64,000 bases of DNA from Plantago major (taxonomy: Eukaryota > Streptophyta > Magnoliopsida > Lamiales > Plantaginaceae), in the NCBI GenBank assembly GCA_026545765.1, contig CM048840.1:20712765-20776764 (forward strand), written 5' to 3'. The position numbers and the translations under genes are program-made. The notes below the pieces were generated by a model. It searched no databases. It was not told where the DNA came from and saw only the letters and a list, made by a program, of their open reading frames with translations. Shown here piece after piece: positions 41,322-51,939 of this stretch (position 1 is the first letter of the stretch; every line of letters starts with the position of its first letter).

Positions 41322-41578
41322 CTTCCTCCATTTCAGAAAAAGTGTTACATTTTACTATTATGCGGTCAACTGTCTCCGCGTTTGACCACAATTTACTCTT
41401 AAACGATATTAATAAATAAACTATTAAAATTATTTAATGAAAATTTAGTAATTAAAATTTTATTATATGATTTTATTAAATTATTTACTATTATCGTTTA
41501 TGAGTAATTTGTGGTCAAACTCGAAGACAGTTGACCGGTCAAAGTCAAAATATAACACTTTCTTTGAAATGGAGGGAG
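41322..41578. mobile_element. Stowaway-type MITE, second 257-bp copy
   Basis: Same TIR and interior as 31422-31678 with scattered single differences, flanked by TA (41320-41321, 41579-41580). It sits inside the CACTA element and so is younger than it. Confidence 0.9.
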
Positions 41579-41580
41579 TA

Positions 41581-42180
41581 CTAATTAACATTAATACAAA
41601 TTCACAATCAATATATCAATTGCACAAAGTTAACTAGCTAGTATACTATAGCTCCCATAAACATACAATTGATCTAATTAGTCGAAATTAACAAAATTCT
41701 CAAATTTGTCAACAAGTAAGGGTTCCAAAACACTCAACTAAATCTTTCTAATCCTACTACATATACGAAAATATCAAATTAACAACCCTACATTCTTCCA
41801 AACATCCTAACATTATACTAAAAATCCAAATTCACAATCAATATATCAATTGAACATCTCAAAATTAACACACTACGTAATATAAGCTAAACTAACTACT
41901 ACATACTTACAATAAACATGCAATTTCTCAAATTAGTCGAAATTAACAAAATCCCCAAATTTGGCAAAGTTAGGGTTTTAGCCAAAATACCTTCGATTAA
42001 GCTGAAAAAAAGATGAAATTGGTTGACCACACGAGCTCCTTGTCCCACGAGCTTCGAGAAGACTCCAAAATTGCCCGAAACGGTTGAGTTTTGGTCGGAA
42101 ATTGGAAATGGCGAATGAAGAAGAAAGAAGGAAGAAAAAGAAGCTGCTGAAAAATGGAGAAGAAAAGGGCTACTGCCCGA
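41581..42180. other. CACTA interior without clear coding
   Basis: AT-rich. Two diverged copies of a segment with CACAATCAATATATCAATTG lie near 41605 and 41832, so this stretch contains an old direct duplication of about 230 bp. Confidence 0.6.
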
Positions 42181-42461
42181 TTGTATATATATTTTAGCGA
42201 CGGATCGCTATCCGTCGCTATTTAGCGACGCTAAAATCGATTTTCTTTTTTTTATATTTTTTTTTAATCCGGTCAACTTATTTAGGAACGGATATAATAT
42301 CCGTCCCTAAATAACGACGGATATTTTTATCCGTCGCCAACTAGCGATGGAAAAATATCCGGCGACGGATTGAGCGAATTCGCTCAATCCGTCGCTAGAT
42401 AGCGATGGATAAAATCCGTCGCTATCCTCCGTCGCTATTTGGCGGATTTCTTGTAGTGAAT

Positions 42462-43911
42462 ACTCTTCCAAGTGAACAAAGAGTTTTGTTTGGGGGTGAC
42501 TTCAAGAATATCCGAATCTGGGAAATATTTAGCTTTAAAAACACGACTCAAGAGGGAATTTAGGTAAAAAAATAACTCTACAAATCTGCTTTCCAAGCAT
42601 CACAAGGTTAAAAGAGCGAAGATCACGAAATCCTATCCCTCCATCCCTTTTCGAGTCACACAAAGAATCCCACCGAATCCAATGAACCTTTTTCTTTTTT
42701 ACCATCACCCCACCAAAATTTAGCAATAATAGACTCGATCTCCTGAAGAAGGTAATCCAGTAATTTAAAACACCCCACCACATAAGTGGGGATGGCTTGA
42801 ATAACAGATTTAATCAGTACTTCCTTTCCCGCCTTAGACAGAAAACTTATTCCCAAACCCCTCAATCTTCTTCCACATTCGCTCACGCAGCCAACTAAAG
42901 ACTTCTTTTTTCGACCTACCCATCTCCATTGGAAGGCCCAAATATTTATCATGTTTATCAACTATCCTTACCGGCTGAGACTCCCTCACCTCTTCCACCA
43001 TCTCCCTCCCTGCATTATGACTAAAGACAACAGTAGAATTTTCCAGATTAATTTCTTGGCCCGAAGCAACACTATATCTATGAAGAATACTTCCTATTTC
43101 TAAGGCAGCTTCTTTAGAAGCTTGACAAAACAGAAGGGTATCATCAGCAAATAAAAGATGAGAGATCCTTGGTGCTCGAGGAGTCACAACAACTCCACGT
43201 AGTACCTCCCTCCCCTCAGCGTCCCGAATAAGCGAACTAAAAGCTTCAGTAACAAAAAGAAAGAGATAAGGTGAAAGGGGATCTCCCTGCCTAATCCCCC
43301 TGTCCGGCTGGAAAGAATCGAGCTGAACTCCGTTTAGATGGACTGAATAGGAGATTGTACACACAGTAAGCATAATGAGTTACACAAAATTGGACCCAAA
43401 TCCTAGTCTCTCAAGCACTCGCTTTAGGAAAGGCCACTCAATTCGATCGTAAGCTTTACTCGTCAAGTTTCAAAGCCATAAAAACATCTTTACCCTTGGT
43501 TTTTTGTTTAAGAAAATGATTGACTTCATAGGCCACAAGCACATTATCAATTATAAGTCTATTAGGAACAAAAGCAGACTGGGTCTCAGAGATAAAGGTA
43601 TTCATGTGGGGTTTTAGCCTGTTGGTTATAGCCTTAGAAGCTATTTTAAAAATGGCATTACTGAGGCTAATGGGGCGAAATTGGTTAATCTTTACTGGTG
43701 TCTTACACTTTGGGATAAGCACAATATGGGTAAAATTCAATTTAGGATCAAGTACTCTGTTATTAAGAAAGTTAAGAGTACAGTCAATAACATTTTTACC
43801 AACCAGGTGCCAGAAACGTTGATAAAATAAAGCAGACATGTCATCAGGGCCAGAGGATTTAAGGGGGTACATATTAAACAGAGCACGTTTTACCTCTTGT
43901 GGAGTGAACAC
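42462..43911 (-). pseudogene. LINE ORF2 reverse transcriptase part
   Basis: In order on the minus strand: MFTPQEVKRALFNMYPLKSSGPDDM, RPISLSNAIFKIASKAITNRLK, QSAFVPNRLIIDN (fingers), RGIRQGDPLSPYLFLF, then the catalytic ISHLLFADDTLLFC, then KYLGLPMEMGRSKKEVFSWL and IPTYVVGCFKLL. This is a complete set of L1-type RT motifs, with FADD intact, but spread over at least three frames. It is a dead copy. Confidence 0.85.
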
Positions 43912-44110
43912 TTGGTTGGAGTGAACACTTGGTTAAGCTCTTGGTTAATGTGATGGTCCACCCAAGCTTCCATAGTACCCACAACATCTTCAATAGTGGC
44001 ACCCGAGACTTGAATATGCTGTTGAAATATGAATTGACTATACGACCCATATGTTGTTCATCAGTGTATCGAACTCCATCCTTATCAAGCAATTCAACAA
44101 TTTCATTCAT

Positions 44111-45181
44111 TTTTTATCTGGAAGACGCTTGAGAATGAAAGAATCTGGTATTTCGGTCGCCCTCTGTCAACCACTGTGTCTTTGCCCTTTACTTCCACAT
44201 CAATTCCTCCTTATCTAGAACTTCCTCCAACTCCAATTTCAAGGCTTTACGCCTCTGACATATCTCGACAGTCGAATTCTACTTCTGTAATTGTTCCAAT
44301 TCCCATTTCAGATCCCGTATCTTCTTCTTCACCGAGCCAAACGATTTTCGTTCCCAGTTTACCAGACCCACTCGACAATTATCAAGGTTGGTAGTAAGAC
44401 CCAGATCCAAATTCCAGCTATCGCCAACAACCTTTGCACAATCAGTTGATTTCAACCACATCAATTCGAACCGGAAACGTTTTCGATTTTGCCTGTAGCG
44501 ATTGGCTCTCACGACTCGAAGCTTGAGCAGAATCGGTGAATGATCCGAATTGTGCGTGAATAAGTGACTGACTGGAGAGGAAGGAAAGAGATCTTGCCAG
44601 CTTCCAGTTGACGCAGCTTTGTCGAGTCTGAGCTGTGTGTGACTTCCATTCTGATGTTGTTTGGACCAAGTAAATCTGAAACCCTCAAAGTCAATTTCAT
44701 CTAGGCCACAAAAAGAAAGTGTGTCTCTAAAATCCTTTAAGCGCCAATTAGGAACTGGTGGTCCTCCTTGCTTGTCCGAATTAGAAGTTATCTCATTGAA
44801 ATCTCCAATGACCACCCATGGTCTATTTGACTGTTGAGTTTTTAAAAGAGTCCAAGTCTTTTTCCTTTTGCTCGTCTCTGGTTCACCATAAAAACCAGTA
44901 AGTCGCCAAGTATCTTCGCACCCAAGATTTGTTTTACTCGCGTCAATATGATTACGCGAGAAAGATTGAATGTCTACCAAGGTATCCTTTGTCCATAAGA
45001 GTGCCAAACCACCCGATTTTCCAACCGACGGAACACAAAAACCAAATAAATTAAACCTCTGTTTTAATCTATCAATCCCAAGTTCACCAAGACGTGTCTC
45101 CATAAGAAAGATTAGATTGCGGTTATGAGTACGGAGGAACTCGCCTAGAGCACGAACTGTCCAAAGGTTCTCCAAAACCAA
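44111..45181 (-). pseudogene. LINE ORF2 apurinic-type endonuclease part
   Basis: The 300-codon frame from 45181 holds NLIFLMETRLGE (catalytic Glu), WRLTGFYGEPETSKRKKTW, PWVVIGDFNEITSNSDKQGG (Asp, Asn), RFTWSKQHQNGSHTQLRLDK and LFTHNSDHSPILLKL (SDH box). This is a well preserved APE-type endonuclease, which nicks target DNA for target-primed reverse transcription. The start at 45181 is not native; typical relatives have WNCRGLGNP just upstream, and that is missing here. Confidence 0.85.
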
Positions 45182-45209
45182 AAGTAAGTAGTGAGTGGCA
45201 CGTTAATGC
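45181..45209. repeat. Inverted repeat (left copy) at the LINE inversion junction
   Basis: The sequence AAAGTAAGTAGTGAGTGGCA and the 9 bases that follow are repeated in reverse complement at 45962-45990 with one difference. The right copy touches the MITE flank; the left copy lies between the endonuclease part and the inverted 5' part. Confidence 0.9.
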
Positions 45210-45962
45210 TCTCGTCTTCCCTCTTCTCTTTTCTTCTTCTTTCAATCCTTCTCTCGTATGAGAGCTTTGATTTCTGCCTCCGACTGGTTTTGATTCCTCA
45301 TTTTTTAGCATTTTTCCCTCTACCCTCTCTGTTTCTTTCCTCCAGCTCCACAAGATTTGGTGAGATCTGTTTTTAGCCTTTGTTTTTCTGGTGAAATTTT
45401 TTAGGATTTGGTTTTACTCTTCTCGGTTGGTAAGTTGAGCGTTATGATCAAGTTAATCTTGACCTTTAGTTTTAAAAATCAAAAACTTAATTGTAAGATT
45501 GCAATAAGCCACATTCACACTGCTTTTATAAGTTTATATCCCTTTCTTCTCCCTCCCACATCTCATCTTTACTGGTGTTGCAGTGCATTGGTTTTTGTTT
45601 CTTTTGTAGTTTTCATAGGAGGCCCTAGTTGGTGATCTCTCCATCAGCTCCCATAGTACTCCCAACAGTTTTCTCCTTTGCGTTCGGAATCACCATGGAG
45701 GAGATGACTGCTGATAACTTGCACAACTGATGAAACTCAATGTTAACGAAGATACCACTATTCAAATCCCTGATGGAGTTTGGCAGGAAGATTCGGTGGA
45801 TTATGAACACTGTCGCGTGGATTGTGTTCTAACTCGCAAGCAGATCCATATGGAAGCATTTGAGAGGACTATGATTGGGGCCTGGCAACTCGCCAAAGGA
45901 GTTCAGTTTCAAAAAATCGGAGATAACATCTTCTTGTGTCGATTTGAGAGGACTATGATTGG
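45210..45962 (+). pseudogene. Inverted LINE 5' UTR and start of ORF1
   Basis: On the plus strand, pyrimidine-rich leader-like DNA (45210-45350) is followed by an ORF1-type stretch at about 45691-45960: MEEMTADNLHN, then IPDGVWQEDSVDYEHCRVDC, then IHMEAFERTMIGAWQLAKGVQF and IGDNIFLCRFE. This matches the N-terminus of the DUF4283 type ORF1 of plant L1 elements, which binds RNA. It is opposite in direction to the rest of the LINE and is cut short. One stop lies between the start and the main segment. A 20-bp direct repeat (TTTGAGAGGACTATGATTGG) occurs at 45859 and 45943, the second copy being at the junction. Confidence 0.75.
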
Positions 45963-46232
45963 CATTAACGTGCCACTTACTACTTACTTTTTGGTTTGTC
46001 ATCTTAATTTTTACCACTTACTTAATATTTTATTCCATTTTCTTAAAATTTACACAAAATCAAAAGGTAAACCTTGTAAAAGAACGGAGGGAGTAATTAG
46101 TTAGGCTGGTAACATTGAAATATAAATTGGAACTTGGAAAACTTACCATGTCCGCGGACCTGATCTACTGCCTTGTATAATGTTTTCAGAGAGCTTTGTA
46201 CTCTTTGTACATATAAAGAACAATACTATAAA

Positions 46233-48206
46233 TGTAACAGTCCAAAAATTCATATTTCGAATTTAGACATTTTAAAGGGAACCGACCGTCAAAGCGGAGT
46301 TCGTAAGCGCTGTTGGCCCAGCTTTTATGACTTATAGCCTTATCCAGCCCATCACTTAACTAAAACCCAAGGCCTTCCATTTATCAGGCACATCCTTGCC
46401 CTAACCCTAGTAACCCTAAGCCAAAACTTGGTTTTCGCGCGCAAACTTTCTGCGGTCATGTTCTAAAATTGATTCCCGGTTCGTTAACCGCCGGATCAAG
46501 CTGAATTTTGGAGAGAAGGTTGCTAACAGACCTTTGTATACTTTCACCAGACGGATTCTATTTTGTTGTGTGAGTCATCCAGAATCGCATGTCGAACAGA
46601 GGGTTTCCAACCCGTTTTCAATTCTTTTCCCTCTTGTTCATTTTCTCAAGGCAAGTTCCCCTAAGGCTCATTCACGATTATTTGGTTTGTCATCTATGCT
46701 ATGATATGTGATGTTTGAAAGTTCCCTTAGATGTTTTTCTCCATGTTAATATGAAGATTAGATTCAATTTGTGTTAATTACATTGATTATCAGTTCGATT
46801 GGGTTTGTTAGACCATGGTCGAATTTTCCATTCAATTGATGCATGGTACTGGTGGGTCCCACTATTACAATGAGAGTGTGAGACCATCGGGGTAAGACCA
46901 TGGTCGAATTTTCCGTTCAATTGATGCATGGTACTGCTTGTTGAATTGGTCCTACCTGTACTGTTGATTTTTCGCCTGGTTGTGATGGCAGTGAGTTTTA
47001 TTATTTTGATGATGCTTAATTGAGTACTGTAGTTGGGATTAGTGACGATTGGCCATCTTGGTGTTAATACCATATTAACTTAATTAAATAGTGTCATTGT
47101 GTCATGGGTTGGATACTTGGATTGGAGTTCTGTTAATAGAATATTTACTTTTGGTCCTAGAGCTTTGTTTGATGAATCTATGTGATGCTTCAGTCTGGTG
47201 GTTTAAGTTTCTCTTTCGACTTTTGTGATGTGGGAAGTTATAGACTAAACTGTGATGTATAATACTAGGTGTTACTACTTTGTTATATCATGTCTCAGGT
47301 GAATTTCATTCTTCGTTGTATATTATGTTTGATGTTTATGTTATGCACACACATTAGTCGATGCACTTTATAAGTTGAGTCTAAGAGCATACATTCACAT
47401 TAATAATATTTTAAGTCAAGAAAATATTTCAAGTTATGTCAAGAATGGACTAGTAAGGTCTCCCTAGCAAATTATGGCCAACTATGTTAAGCGGTCACCA
47501 TCGGCTAGGTAACTAGCAAATCGTGTCTATCCATGTTAAGATGTCACCATTGGCTAGGCAACTAGCAAATCGTGGCTATTCAAGTTAAGCGTCCACCATC
47601 GGCTAGACAACCAGCAAATCGTGGCAATTCATGTTAAGCGGTCACCATCGGCTGGGGATGTATCTTACGATGCCAAGTGAGCTCACGAATCAGGTTAATT
47701 TTCAAGTCATGTCAAGAATAAAGTTCAAGATTAATTTTCAAGAAGTTCAAGAACAAGTTCAAGTGTTAAAGGCAAGTCAAGTCAAGTCAAGTCCAGTCTT
47801 AGTGTTGCATTGCATTAATCAAGACTAAAATCTTTAAAAGACATGAAGATAGAACCTTAATTCATGGCGCGTGCATTGAGTTTGCTCAGCCAGTGCTCAC
47901 AGCTGACCCTTGCTAAAATTATATATTTTAGGTTTGATGCCTAGCTGATCGAAGTGGCGATTATTGCCGGAGCAGTGATCACTACCAGAAGCATCTTTAC
48001 TATTTTTAGCTTTCACGATTTTCAAGACTCTTTGTATTATTGCAATATTTTACAATTTATAACTGCACTGCATTTTTTTACTAGTTAATGCATTAATGTC
48101 GCACAAGCTAAATTTTTATAATTCAAGTTTGTCGAATTTACAAGCTCACGAACTAGCGCGAGACATATTTTCCTTAGTTCGTCAATTAAAAATTATGGGC
48201 GCTACA
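46233..48206 (+). mobile_element. Solo LTR, 1974 bp, with target duplication ATAAA
   Basis: It starts TGTAACAGTCCAAAAATTC and ends GGGCGCTACA, typical LTR ends (TG...CA). ATAAA lies directly before (46228-46232) and after (48207-48211). There is no PBS, coding or second LTR, so it is best read as the product of LTR-LTR recombination. The TGTAACA start is common in Gypsy elements of plants; orientation is inferred from that start. It is old enough to have small internal duplications (46809-46858 and 46899-46937 share GGTCGAATTTTCC.TTCAATTG). Confidence 0.8.
47462..47658. repeat. Tandem repeat of about 55-60 bp, four copies, inside the solo LTR
   Basis: Each unit contains GTTAAGCGGTCACCATCGGC then TAGGCAACTAGCAAATCGTG with a few changes. 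The four units are about equally diverged. Tandem repeats inside LTRs can act as transcription enhancers, but this is not shown here. Confidence 0.85.
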
Positions 48207-48211
48207 ATAAA

Positions 48212-48399
48212 CATTAAAAGGAAGTGTGACTTTCTTTTCCATCTTTTTTTTAGTATTAAGACTGTCTCCTTAGGGTTACACTGGAAGTTGCAACTCGATG
48301 GGTCGAGACTTCAATGAGTCCTATATGAGCGTACCGGCCCACTTTTATCACTTATTTGTTTTTTTATTTTTTTTTTTATTTGTTTTCTTTTATTCTTCT
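48212..48399. other. Intergenic, no recognisable feature
   Basis: A short stretch between the solo LTR and the inverted element copy; T-rich. Nothing supported. Confidence 0.4.
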
Positions 48400-48965
48400 A
48401 AGTATTGTAAAAAAAATTTAAGTAATGTAATTTTTTTTCAATTTCAAGTATTATTGAACATTTTCATATGATAATAATATTTGTAGCAATAGACACATAC
48501 TTATATATAAAACATGACTTGTAAAATTTTAAATAAATATTTTTGTATTCAAAATCAAACTTGTAAAAATTAAAAAAAATACAGATACTAACATTTTAAA
48601 ATACATATTCTCGGGTATGATAACTAGGATTTGCATGTAGTAGTTTAACTATTATAATTTCATGTATTGTAATTTTTAATTCCAAGTATTGTAATTTTTT
48701 TAAGTAATCTAATTTTATTTTCAAGTAATGTATTTTTAAAAAATTAATGTGATTTGTTTATAATTAATTAAGGACATTTAAAATAAATTCAAGAATAAAG
48801 TTTAAAAGGAAATGAGAAAAGAAAATGAATGAAAAATTAAGTTTGAAATAAATGTGGAAAAAATAGGAAATTTGGGCTTAACTGTTGGAGAAGAGAATTG
48901 CATAGTGGAATGCTGACGTGACATCGAGAGGGGTTGCAGAGAGTTGCAACTGCTGGAGATGTATA
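48400..48965. mobile_element. Non-autonomous DNA element, copy B (inverted relative to 35930-36400)
   Basis: The words AAGTATTGTAATTTTT and AAGTAATGTAATTTT, then TGGAATGCTGACGTGACATC, mirror the copy at 35.9 kb. The right end carries GTTGCAACTGCTGGAGATG. See copy A. Confidence 0.55.
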
Positions 48966-50117
48966 ACATTTTTATTAAAATTATGTCAGGTGTTGGTTTA
49001 TTGGACTCTTTAGTTTCTTCTTTCTTCTTTTGGTCCCTGACTTCTTTTCATTTCCAATTGGTACCACATATTTATTGGCGCATTTTCTTTCATTCCCTAT
49101 ATGTAACAATATAATAGTGATCTCAAGTCAAAATCTCGTGAATTTTGACCCATAACTCGGCCCGAGTGAGTTAGATTCAACTTAATTGTAGTAATGGAGA
49201 TAAAATCACCAATATTACAAGTATCAATAGAAACATTACAAAAATTATTGGTAACATTATAAATATCGTTAAAAACATTATAATGATCGCCGTCATCATT
49301 AGTTTTTGTAATATTGATAAACCGACAAGAGATCCGCGAGACCTATTAAAATCTGACCCAGAGGATCTGTGAAAATTCTAAAAAAACATGGTAAATTACA
49401 AACTAAGTATGTCCTTATAGTCCATAAACTTTGTCTCTCTTCTAAAACTTTGTATCACTTTGAACTCTATTATAATACAATGAAATAAAATGAAACAGAT
49501 TAAAAAGAAAAGAAAAGAAAAAAAAAGAAACAAAATGGATTTCATTGCATTAGAGCTCAGATGGTCGAGGAAGACCATCTAAATAGTATATGATGGTTAT
49601 TTAATCTCAACTACTACCATTAACTAAAACTAATTAAAATTGACGAAGTTAGAATTTCTTCAGTTGAATCCATCTTCAGAAATCTTAACCTTAAAACTAA
49701 CTGCAACAATAATTCATTTGGAAATTCATAAAGTTAAAGCAGTGGTGTAATACACACTCCAAAATAAATGCCATGTTATGTTATCAAAAACTCTTGCTGC
49801 GTTGCCAATTAAGAGTCCTACATTTACGCAGTATTAATTACATATGAAACACGCAACTAATGATGATGATGGTGATAATCATAATAATAAAAAATTCAAA
49901 TTAATATTCAATAACATTATTATGATTGAAACTGCATCATTCTGATCATTCTGCAGCAACAATTTACATTTATTCTTGATGATACATAGGAATAGCGTTT
50001 AGTAAACATTCAAAAGATATCATTTATCATACAATTAAGAATCAAAGCACTGGTCAGAACAAAACAAGAATATAATTAACATACCAATAGATCGATTATA
50101 CCAGTGTCCAAACCACA
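48966..50117. other. Intergenic region downstream of the root-cap-family gene
   Basis: AT-rich with an A/G-rich run at about 49500-49530. The last 150 bp or so is probably the 3' UTR of the gene on the minus strand; no clear poly-A signal was singled out. No other feature seen. Confidence 0.45.
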
Positions 50118-51854
50118 TCATTCTGCAGCAGCAAGAGCTAGAGGTCTCTCAAACCTGCAAACTTTGCAAGCAGTTGAATGGAGTGATGCTGTTAGGTACT
50201 TGTCTTCCCCACCCATCATTGGCATTGGCACTCCTCTCTTCACAGGACTCACATAACCTGGCCTGTAAGTCTTTCCCAACACTCCTTCGACGAGATCTGT
50301 TAAACCGAAGAACTTGAATTGTGTCTCGAGATGAGCAAAAGCATCATTAGTAGGCAACTGATACTTGTGAACCCTGTTCTCTTCTTCCCCAATTGGAACC
50401 ACCCTCATGTCCATTTCCAACAATCCCGATACTGTTACCCTCACAGTGTTCACATCATCGGTTCTCTCAACCACAACTTCTCGTTCTCCAGTATTGACCC
50501 TCCATTCAGCATCTCCGTCCGTGGGAACCACAACGGATTCTCCATCCCACTTCACAATAAGCGCATCCACATCGTTTTCCCAATGAGAAACCTTTTTAGC
50601 TGCTAGGACTAATGTATGGGTGTCGAACATGATTGAGAGGGCTTGGACCCATGTAAAATCGCGAGTCCTTCCTTGTGGTCTACTCCCGATGAAATGTGCA
50701 TTTATTTGGAATTTTTCGTCTGAGACAATTGCGAAGTCACTTCCTTTTCCTCCGTGGAAGTAGAACATTACACCATCACCGCCCACAAAGCGTGGATCAT
50801 AGCACAGTGCACCATATCCATTGCACCTTGGTCTTCTCCCTGAAAACAAAAGCACATGTTCATCAAGCTAAAAGAAGTAAAAAAAAATTAAATACATGAA
50901 AGTAACAACAGAAAAAGAGCATAAATGAAGTTGTATGCTATTTAGAAGGTATTTGACCAGACTTGTAGAAACAGTTTAAGCAGCTTTTATAAGCAAATCA
51001 AGGCACGGTTTTCTGGATTATGATCTTTAAGACCCAGTTAAAAATTACACACTAGCCATAAAGTTCAATTGCAAATACCATGCAATGACTTGTAAATTAA
51101 GAATGCAGCCTTTAGTTACATAAATTACTTGTATATTAATGTAAATTTGTAATAGTTGAGGTGACTTACATTTGCAAGTGACTTCACACTTGCTGCTGCA
51201 ATCGACGAAGCATCCCTTCTGCCTCTTATTGTTCCTTGGCTTCCTCTCGGGGCACTCAGAAGGGCATGTGAGGGTGTTGTAGTGACACCTTCCCCTAGCT
51301 AGGCAGAAAAACCTTTCCTCATTGGTACCTGGTCTTCGTGATACTGGAGTGTAATTAGTTGAAGCAGCATCATGTGGATATGGGTTCGTTTTGTTACCAT
51401 TGCCATTCCCGTTGCCATTTCCATTGTTACCATTGCCATTGTTGTTGCCGCTGTTACCATTGCCATTGTTGGAGCCAGTGTTACCATTGCCATTGCCAGA
51501 GGTACCAGAGTCGTTACCATTGCCATTGTTACCATTTCCATGGCCATCACCCGTGTTACCATTTCCTTGGCCGCTGTTATTGTTTCCGTTTCCATTGTTG
51601 CTGCCAGTGTTACCATTTCCATTGTTGCTGCCGTTGTTTACATTTCCGTTGTTGTCACCGTTGTTGTCGTTGCCATTGTCGTTACCGTTGTTATTATTGC
51701 CATTGTTGTTGCCATTGTTATTACTGCCGTTGTTGTTGCCGCTGTTATTATTCCCATTGTTGTTGCCATTGTTTTGGGCAAGAATGGTACTCACTTCTGC
51801 TGAGATGAACAGGAAAAGGAGAGCTGCAGAAAAGAGTAGCCTTCTTGGCGCCAT
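50118..51854 (-). CDS. Root-cap-family secreted protein with Asn/Gly-rich repeat (2 exons, 468 aa)
   Basis: Exon 1 is 51854-51170, exon 2 is 50839-50118; the 330-bp intron has GT...AG borders (donor GTAAGT) and the frame is kept (CEVTCK|WRRPRCNGYG). Residues 1-26 are a signal peptide (MAPRRLLFSAALLFLFISAE...), so the protein is secreted, probably to the wall. Residues about 27-155 are almost only Asn and Gly with Ser, Asp and Thr. Then follows a Cys-rich part (FCLARGRCHYNTLTCPSECP ... CFVDCSSKCEVTCK) and the root-cap domain (GGDGVMFYFHGGKGSDFAIV to LVEGVLGKTYRPGY). Relatives are described from root caps and as LEA-like; the biochemical role is unknown. Confidence 0.9.
51400..51775. repeat. 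GNN-coding minisatellite inside the root-cap-family gene
   Basis: On the minus strand, AAY and GGN codons alternate (AACAATGGCAACAA type) for about 375 bp. Because of this, both strands are open in several frames over the whole stretch, so the long plus-strand frames here are shadows. Confidence 0.9.
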
Positions 51855-51923
51855 TTTATGATCTTTGCATACAACCTAAGATATTTTCTTTGTAATGATG
51901 GATAGAAAAGAGAAACCTGTGAT

Positions 51924-51936
51924 GCATATATAGATA
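51924..51936 (-). promoter_or_regulatory. TATA box of the root-cap-family gene
   Basis: The minus strand reads ATCTATATATGCATC, about 75 bp upstream of the ATG, with a plausible short leader. Good position and sequence for a plant TATA box; not shown by data. Confidence 0.6.
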
Positions 51937-51939
51937 GTC

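Larger units (their letters stand above)
40003..42458 (-). mobile_element. CACTA (En/Spm) DNA transposon, one end atypical
   Basis: The right end on the minus strand starts CACTACAAGAAATCCGCC, the classic CACTA terminus. Both ends carry dense subterminal motifs of the type TAGCGACGGATTTTTTCCGTCGCTA (40003-40160 and 42190-42440). AAT lies on both outer sides (40000-40002 and 42459-42461), matching the 3-bp target duplication of the superfamily. The left end begins directly with TAGCGACGG and lacks the terminal CACTA word. No full transposase remains. Confidence 0.8.
38630..45962 (-). mobile_element. L1-type LINE with inverted 5' end, split by a CACTA element
   Basis: A 20-T run on the plus strand (38630-38649) is the poly-A tail. 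Going right on the minus strand come RNase H, zf-RVT, [CACTA element], reverse transcriptase and endonuclease, up to 45181. The 5' UTR and start of ORF1 then follow in the opposite orientation (about 45210-45962, plus strand). ORF2 is broken by several frameshifts and stops and by the CACTA insertion, so the copy is dead. Confidence 0.85.
38479..46093. mobile_element. Stowaway-type MITE split by a LINE
   Basis: The left end CTTCCTCCGTTCTTTTTAAA (38479 on) and right end ACAAAAGAACGGAGGGAG (to 46093) are inverted partners flanked by TA (38477-38478 and 46094-46095). The MITE's own DNA is only 38479-38629 and about 45990-46093; everything between is the LINE and its passengers. This fixes the order of events: MITE first, LINE second. 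Confidence 0.75.

Noticed and set aside
51359-51861. Long plus-strand open frames of 143-156 codons
   Set aside because: They are the complement of the Asn/Gly codon repeat of the root-cap-family gene; their Leu/Pro or Cys/His/Tyr repeats have no start context or domain.
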